NCBI GenBank assembly: GCA_947492955.1
Contig: CANLOV010000010.1
Coordinates: 62,001-126,000, forward strand
DNA length: 64,000 nt
Source of the DNA: an uncultured Cellulophaga sp.
GTDB lineage: Bacteria > Bacteroidota > Bacteroidia > Flavobacteriales > Flavobacteriaceae
Direction of reading: 5' to 3'
Part shown: positions 61,106-64,000 of the stretch, piece by piece
Numbering within the stretch: the stretch's first letter is position 1
How the letters are laid out: the number at the start of each line of letters is the position of its first letter
Position numbers and translations under genes: made by a program
Notes under the pieces: generated by a model
What the model was told of the DNA's origin: nothing
What the model saw: only the letters and a program-made list of their open reading frames with translations
Database searches by the model: none

Positions 61106-61519
61106 ATGACAATTACAGAAATAATTTATGAGTTTGAAAAGTCAAATATTAAGTTAAACTCTGGAGTTACTAAGAAAGAAATTGAAAAAATTGAAAATTA
61201 TATTGATTTTAAGTTCCCTGATACTTTTTTTGAATTTTATAGAAGTATAAATGGATTTAAAGAAGATGATTGGAATGAAAATATGTTTTCTTTGTTTTCA
61301 CTAAACAGAATTAAAGAAGAATATGGAGAATCAAAAAAAGAAAGATTTATCCCTTTCTGTGATTATTTACACAATAGTCATCAAATAGGTTTTTACAAAG
61401 GAGTTGATGGAATTTACATAGACTATAAAGTAATTCTGAAAGATTCTAATGATAAAGTTGCTGATTCTTTTGAAGAAAGCCTTATTGAAATCCTTAACAA
61501 TTCAGAAAAAATATACTAA
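61106..61519 (+). CDS. SMI1/KNR4 (SUKH) family protein (cassette 3 gene a)
   Basis: A 137-residue protein matching the SUKH fold: GVTKKEIEKIENYIDFKFPDTFFEFYRSINGF at residues about 20-50, then MFSLFSLNRIKEEYG and FIPFCDYLHNSHQIGFYKG. SUKH proteins act as immunity proteins against polymorphic toxins. No toxin gene is in the array. It starts 30 bases after the boundary and is followed by a second small gene. Confidence 0.75.
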   Translation: MTITEIIYEFEKSNIKLNSGVTKKEIEKIENYIDFKFPDTFFEFYRSINGFKEDDWNENMFSLFSLNRIKEEYGESKKERFIPFCDYLHNSHQIGFYKGVDGIYIDYKVILKDSNDKVADSFEESLIEILNNSEKIY

Positions 61520-61526
61520 GAGATTT

Positions 61527-61784
61527 ATGGAAAATAAATTGGTAATTGAAAATGAAAATAATAAACTAATTACAGTATTTATTGAACCTTGGTGTTATGA
61601 ATACTATCTTAAGAGAAGTGACACGCTTACTTTAGTACAACGTCCTAATTTAGTAGGTTATTATCATCAGAAAGTAGAACCTTATGAAGACGGAATTTTA
61701 ATTACTCTATATGTAGAAGGAGGATATGATGAACCTTCAGTTTTCTTAAATAATTCTCTTATTAAACCTTTTAATGAGAAATAG
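61527..61784 (+). CDS. Hypothetical protein, cassette 3 gene b
   Basis: An 85-residue protein from ATG 61527 (the frame extends upstream, overlapping the SUKH gene, but this ATG lies seven bases after its stop). It begins MENKLVIENENNKLITVFIEPWCYEYYLK and ends in VFLNNSLIKPF. The family is not recognised. Together with the SUKH gene it forms a two-gene cassette. Confidence 0.6.
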   Translation: MENKLVIENENNKLITVFIEPWCYEYYLKRSDTLTLVQRPNLVGYYHQKVEPYEDGILITLYVEGGYDEPSVFLNNSLIKPFNEK

Positions 61785-61800
61785 TTGAATAAAAAACGTA

Positions 61801-62001
61801 GCCCAACAATGGCTATAATTAATACGGGGTTTAGTGTTTAATCCAAAGTTTAGTGTATTTTTATAAAGTCGTCAAATCATTTTTATTTGAGTTTTGAACA
61901 GAAAAAATAAAAGTAAAACAAAATGCTTCGCCTTAGTGCTAAATCGGAAAGCCTCCGCTTCCCTATTCCCGCACTAATCATAGCCGAAGCCGTTGGCAAT
62001 A
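61801..62001 (+). repeat. attC-like element C (divergent subtype)
   Basis: It begins GCCCAAC (complement of GTTGGGC, the start of cassette 3) and ends GTTGGCAATA (start of cassette 4). Its body is different from A, B, D and E: inner arms GGCTATAATTA and TAATCATAGCC pair, with GGGG and CCCG further in. The order of features is otherwise the same. Confidence 0.72.
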
Positions 62002-62013
62002 ATTTGACAAAAA

Positions 62014-62397
62014 ATGAAATATTATTTACTATTAATCAGCACAATATTTATTATCAGTTGCTCGAGTAAGAATAAAAAAGAAAATAATATTCTGACTATT
62101 GGAAAAGAAAATGATGTAGAAGTAACGCTAAGTATTGAAGACAAAAGGGATATTAAAAAAATAGGATTCTATTCAGGTGAGAATAGTGAATTTATTGATG
62201 AAAAACGCATTGATTCTTATAATAGAATTATTTACAATTTTGAAAATAAAGGTGAAGGAACTTTTAAAGTCTGCATATATAAAATAAATGACACTATTTG
62301 TACTGAAAGTTATGTAGAAAAAGGATATACACCAAAAATTGAATTTGTTAAAGATAGCCTAATAATTACTGATTTTATTGGACTCAATTATGAATAA
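62014..62397 (+). CDS. Small lipoprotein (cassette 4)
   Basis: A 127-residue lipoprotein (MKYYLLLISTIFIISCSSKN) with a short beta-rich mature region containing two Cys, at KVCIYKINDTIC. Function unknown. It starts about 20 bases inside the cassette and ends just before the next element. Confidence 0.65.
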   Translation: MKYYLLLISTIFIISCSSKNKKENNILTIGKENDVEVTLSIEDKRDIKKIGFYSGENSEFIDEKRIDSYNRIIYNFENKGEGTFKVCIYKINDTICTESYVEKGYTPKIEFVKDSLIITDFIGLNYE

Positions 62398-62401
62398 AAA
62401 C

Positions 62402-62603
62402 TATTGCCAACAAGGTGTATAAAACATAGCTAGTAAGTGCTCATCCGAAAGGTTTGTGTATATTGAGTAAGTCCGCCAAATTTTTAATTTGGCTTTTAAA
62501 AGAAAAAAATTAAAAACAAAATATAAAAATTCGGCTCTGTGTTAATCCGAAAAGTTAGTGCCTTTTTACACGCTACGTTTCATACACAAGACCGTTGCCC
62601 ACA
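62402..62603 (+). repeat. attC-like element D
   Basis: It begins TATTGCCAAC (complement of the cassette 4 start, 10 of 10) and ends GTTGCCCACA (start of cassette 5). The body is of the A/B type with GTGTATAAAACATAGC and GCTACGTTTCATACAC arms. Confidence 0.78.
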
Positions 62604-62620
62604 ATTAAAAGAAACCACAT

Positions 62621-63058
62621 ATGAAACGAATTTTACCCCTATTATTGCTGACTTTATTGCTTCAAAACTGTAAGGAAGTGGAATTCAAAAATGGAGGACA
62701 ATTTAAAGCGGGAAATAATGATTTGTTCTATGCGCTCTGGATAAGTTCTGAAATGGACTCAATACAATTCTTTGTTGTGGATGAATGGCCAATAGACATC
62801 TCTGAAGAAACTCTTGCTGAAAAACAGAATCGTGAAATGTCAGTAAGCGGAATTATTGATGTTAGAGAGAATGAAATATTAATTACAGAATTAGAAAGTA
62901 ACTTTCTACCATCAGAAAGACCGAAACTTAAAAATCTGACAATTAGAAACGGAAAAATTTATGTTGATTGCGAAAATATAACTGAATATGTTTGGGGAAA
63001 AACCGATTTAGGTAATTGTAAATCCGATAAAATAGAATTCAGTCGAATGGAAAAATAA
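62621..63058 (+). CDS. Small lipoprotein (cassette 5)
   Basis: A 145-residue protein with a lipoprotein-type signal (ILPLLLLTLLLQNCKEV), then FKNGGQFKAGNNDLFYALWI and a C-terminal CENITEYVWGKTDLGNC. No recognised family. It starts 27 bases after the boundary. Confidence 0.65.
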   Translation: MKRILPLLLLTLLLQNCKEVEFKNGGQFKAGNNDLFYALWISSEMDSIQFFVVDEWPIDISEETLAEKQNREMSVSGIIDVRENEILITELESNFLPSERPKLKNLTIRNGKIYVDCENITEYVWGKTDLGNCKSDKIEFSRMEK

Positions 63059-63059
63059 C

Positions 63060-63260
63060 TGTGGGCAACAATGTATATAAAACATTGCTAAAATAGGCTT
63101 TCCGAGAGGTTTCTGTCTATTTGCAAAGTCGCCAAATTTTTAAATTTGGCTTTTAATAAAAAAAAATAAAAACAAAACATAAAAATTCGGCTTATGTATA
63201 ATCGGAAAAGTCAGCGTCAATCTACACGCTACGTTTCATATACTAGACCGTTGTACTGCA
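63060..63260 (+). repeat. attC-like element E
   Basis: It begins TGTGGGCAAC (complement of the cassette 5 start, 10 of 10) and ends GTTGTACTGCA (start of cassette 6). A/B-type body with more changes (TGTATATAAAACATTGC at the left arm). Confidence 0.76.
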
Positions 63261-63313
63261 TTTAAGAAAAACATCATGCTTAGAATAAAAAGTCATAAAA
63301 TTGAGAAAAACTT

Positions 63314-63979
63314 ATGTTCGAAACCATCCAAGAATTAATTACTAATCCGCTAATTACATTTATCGGAGTTATTCTTTTATGGGGAATACTTTATATTCTT
63401 TTTTTGAGAATATTTAAATTGAAAGAGATTATTTGGATTCGAATGGAATTCAGTTGGATTTTCGTCGGTGTATTTGGATTATTGTTTTTAGTAGCAGAAA
63501 ATAGAAAAAACAGAAGTTCGAATGAATTAGAACTATACAGTAATTATGTGAAATCTAATTTATCTGACTTAAACAGTTATTCTGGTATTCCTAACCATTG
63601 TTTCAAATATAATAATAGTGGTGTTTTACCTCAAAAAGAATTTGATTTAAGACAAGCTGAACAAGACTCTGTTTGTAGCTGGATGAAAAGAATTCATCAA
63701 ATCACTTCGAATTCTATTGATGACAACTATAATTCGTTACCAGACTTGCCAATTTTGAACATACCAAACTATCAAAAATCAACTGATTACAAATATGTAT
63801 TAGTATATTTCAATCGGATAAATGAGCTTACTGCAAAACGAGATGAATTGAATAAAATAGTGAATGATACCTTTTGGGAAGGCTATAAATATACATTTGG
63901 CATAATCTTCTTAATTATTGCATTCGCAATTAGATTAACATTAGTCAGTAAAAAAATTATGGATAAAAAAACGAAATGA
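63314..63979 (+). CDS. Membrane protein of unknown function (cassette 6)
   Basis: A 221-residue protein with two N-terminal membrane helices (about residues 14-32 and 44-62), a soluble middle (about 65-190) with a Cys-containing stretch and a last helix (about 195-212). It starts 63 bases inside cassette 6. The partner element that ends the cassette lies beyond the right edge; it should begin with bases complementary to GTTGTACTGC. Confidence 0.65.
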   Translation: MFETIQELITNPLITFIGVILLWGILYILFLRIFKLKEIIWIRMEFSWIFVGVFGLLFLVAENRKNRSSNELELYSNYVKSNLSDLNSYSGIPNHCFKYNNSGVLPQKEFDLRQAEQDSVCSWMKRIHQITSNSIDDNYNSLPDLPILNIPNYQKSTDYKYVLVYFNRINELTAKRDELNKIVNDTFWEGYKYTFGIIFLIIAFAIRLTLVSKKIMDKKTK

Positions 63980-64000
63980 ATCAAACCTTAATTATAGCTA

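Larger units (their letters stand above)
59425..64000 (+). mobile_element. Integron-like gene cassette array (continues past the window)
   Basis: Six plus-strand cassettes start at GTT boundaries 59425, 60182, 61075, 61992, 62594 and 63250. In each complete cassette the first 7-10 bases are complementary to the bases just before the conserved ~200-bp element at its end: GTTGTAGCCA/TGGCTACAAC, GTTAGGCAA/TTGCCTAAC, GTTGGGC/GCCCAAC, GTTGGCAATA/TATTGCCAAC and GTTGCCCACA/TGTGGGCAAC. This matches R'/R'' pairing of integron cassettes. No integrase is in the window, so it is a cluster of attC-like sites or the distal part of an array. Confidence 0.78.

Noticed and set aside
59990-63260. The repeated ~200-bp elements as a CRISPR array or transposon remnants
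   Set aside because: The spacing is 400-900 bp with genes between, far too long for CRISPR. The cassette-specific complementary ends are different each time, unlike the fixed terminal repeats of an insertion sequence, and no transposase is seen.

Overview
The window comes from a low-GC (roughly one-third G+C) member of the Flavobacteriaceae (phylum Bacteroidota). The evidence is the promoter style (TAnnTTTG at -7 with an upstream TTG or TTTG), the flavobacterial protein families (LptC lipoprotein, GYDIA-type GHMP kinase, class II HMG-CoA reductase), and an arginine operon built around the acetyl/succinylornithine carbamoyltransferase with proCAB interleaved. No plasmid or chromosomal origin is visible.

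Layout. 1-13713 is chromosomal housekeeping: a POT peptide transporter cut by the window edge, a dipeptidyl peptidase IV, a two-gene mevalonate operon, then a long minus-strand run (PpiD-like isomerase, CNNM/CorC protein, small membrane protein, LptC, TPR protein, outer-membrane barrel, CoaX). A tRNA-Phe follows. 13893-21610 is a phage-derived island without capsid, packaging or integrase genes: two minus-strand transcription units (a tailspike-like lyase; and tail-fibre, beta-helix, holin-like, DUF5675 and spanin-like genes). Both carry the same conserved leader upstream and the same 29-bp terminator downstream, and a CI/LexA-like repressor is divergent to them. 21693-26501 looks like an arsenosugar cluster (rhodanese, TIGR04282, purine nucleoside phosphorylase, ArsM, DUF547, TIGR04283). 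26563-34290 holds envelope genes, including an N-acetylmuramoyl-L-alanine amidase beside a paralogue that has lost its catalytic residues. 34528-40100 is a redox pair plus glycosyltransferases.

40101-44741 is a peptide-export locus. Two tandem copies of a transcription unit encode 49- and 50-residue double-glycine precursor peptides with identical promoters and leaders but different, Trp-containing cores. They are followed by a HlyD-type adaptor and a C39-peptidase ABC exporter.

47719-59245 is the arginine/proline operon (GNAT-argG-argC-proC-argD-proA-proB-argF'-argB-argE-argH). It is preceded by a 27-residue leader peptide ending in Thr-Arg-Arg-Arg-Pro, whose start codon lies almost at the predicted transcription start.

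59425 to the right edge is an integron-like array. Six plus-strand cassettes are separated by ~200-bp imperfect inverted-repeat elements. For each of the five complete cassettes, the first 7-10 bases (always starting GTT) are exactly complementary to the bases ending in AAC where the next element begins. That cassette-by-cassette complementarity is the hallmark of integron gene cassettes. The elements are longer than usual attC sites, only some match the usual RYYYAAC core, and no integrase lies in the window. This array and the double-glycine peptide locus are the two most interesting parts of the window.
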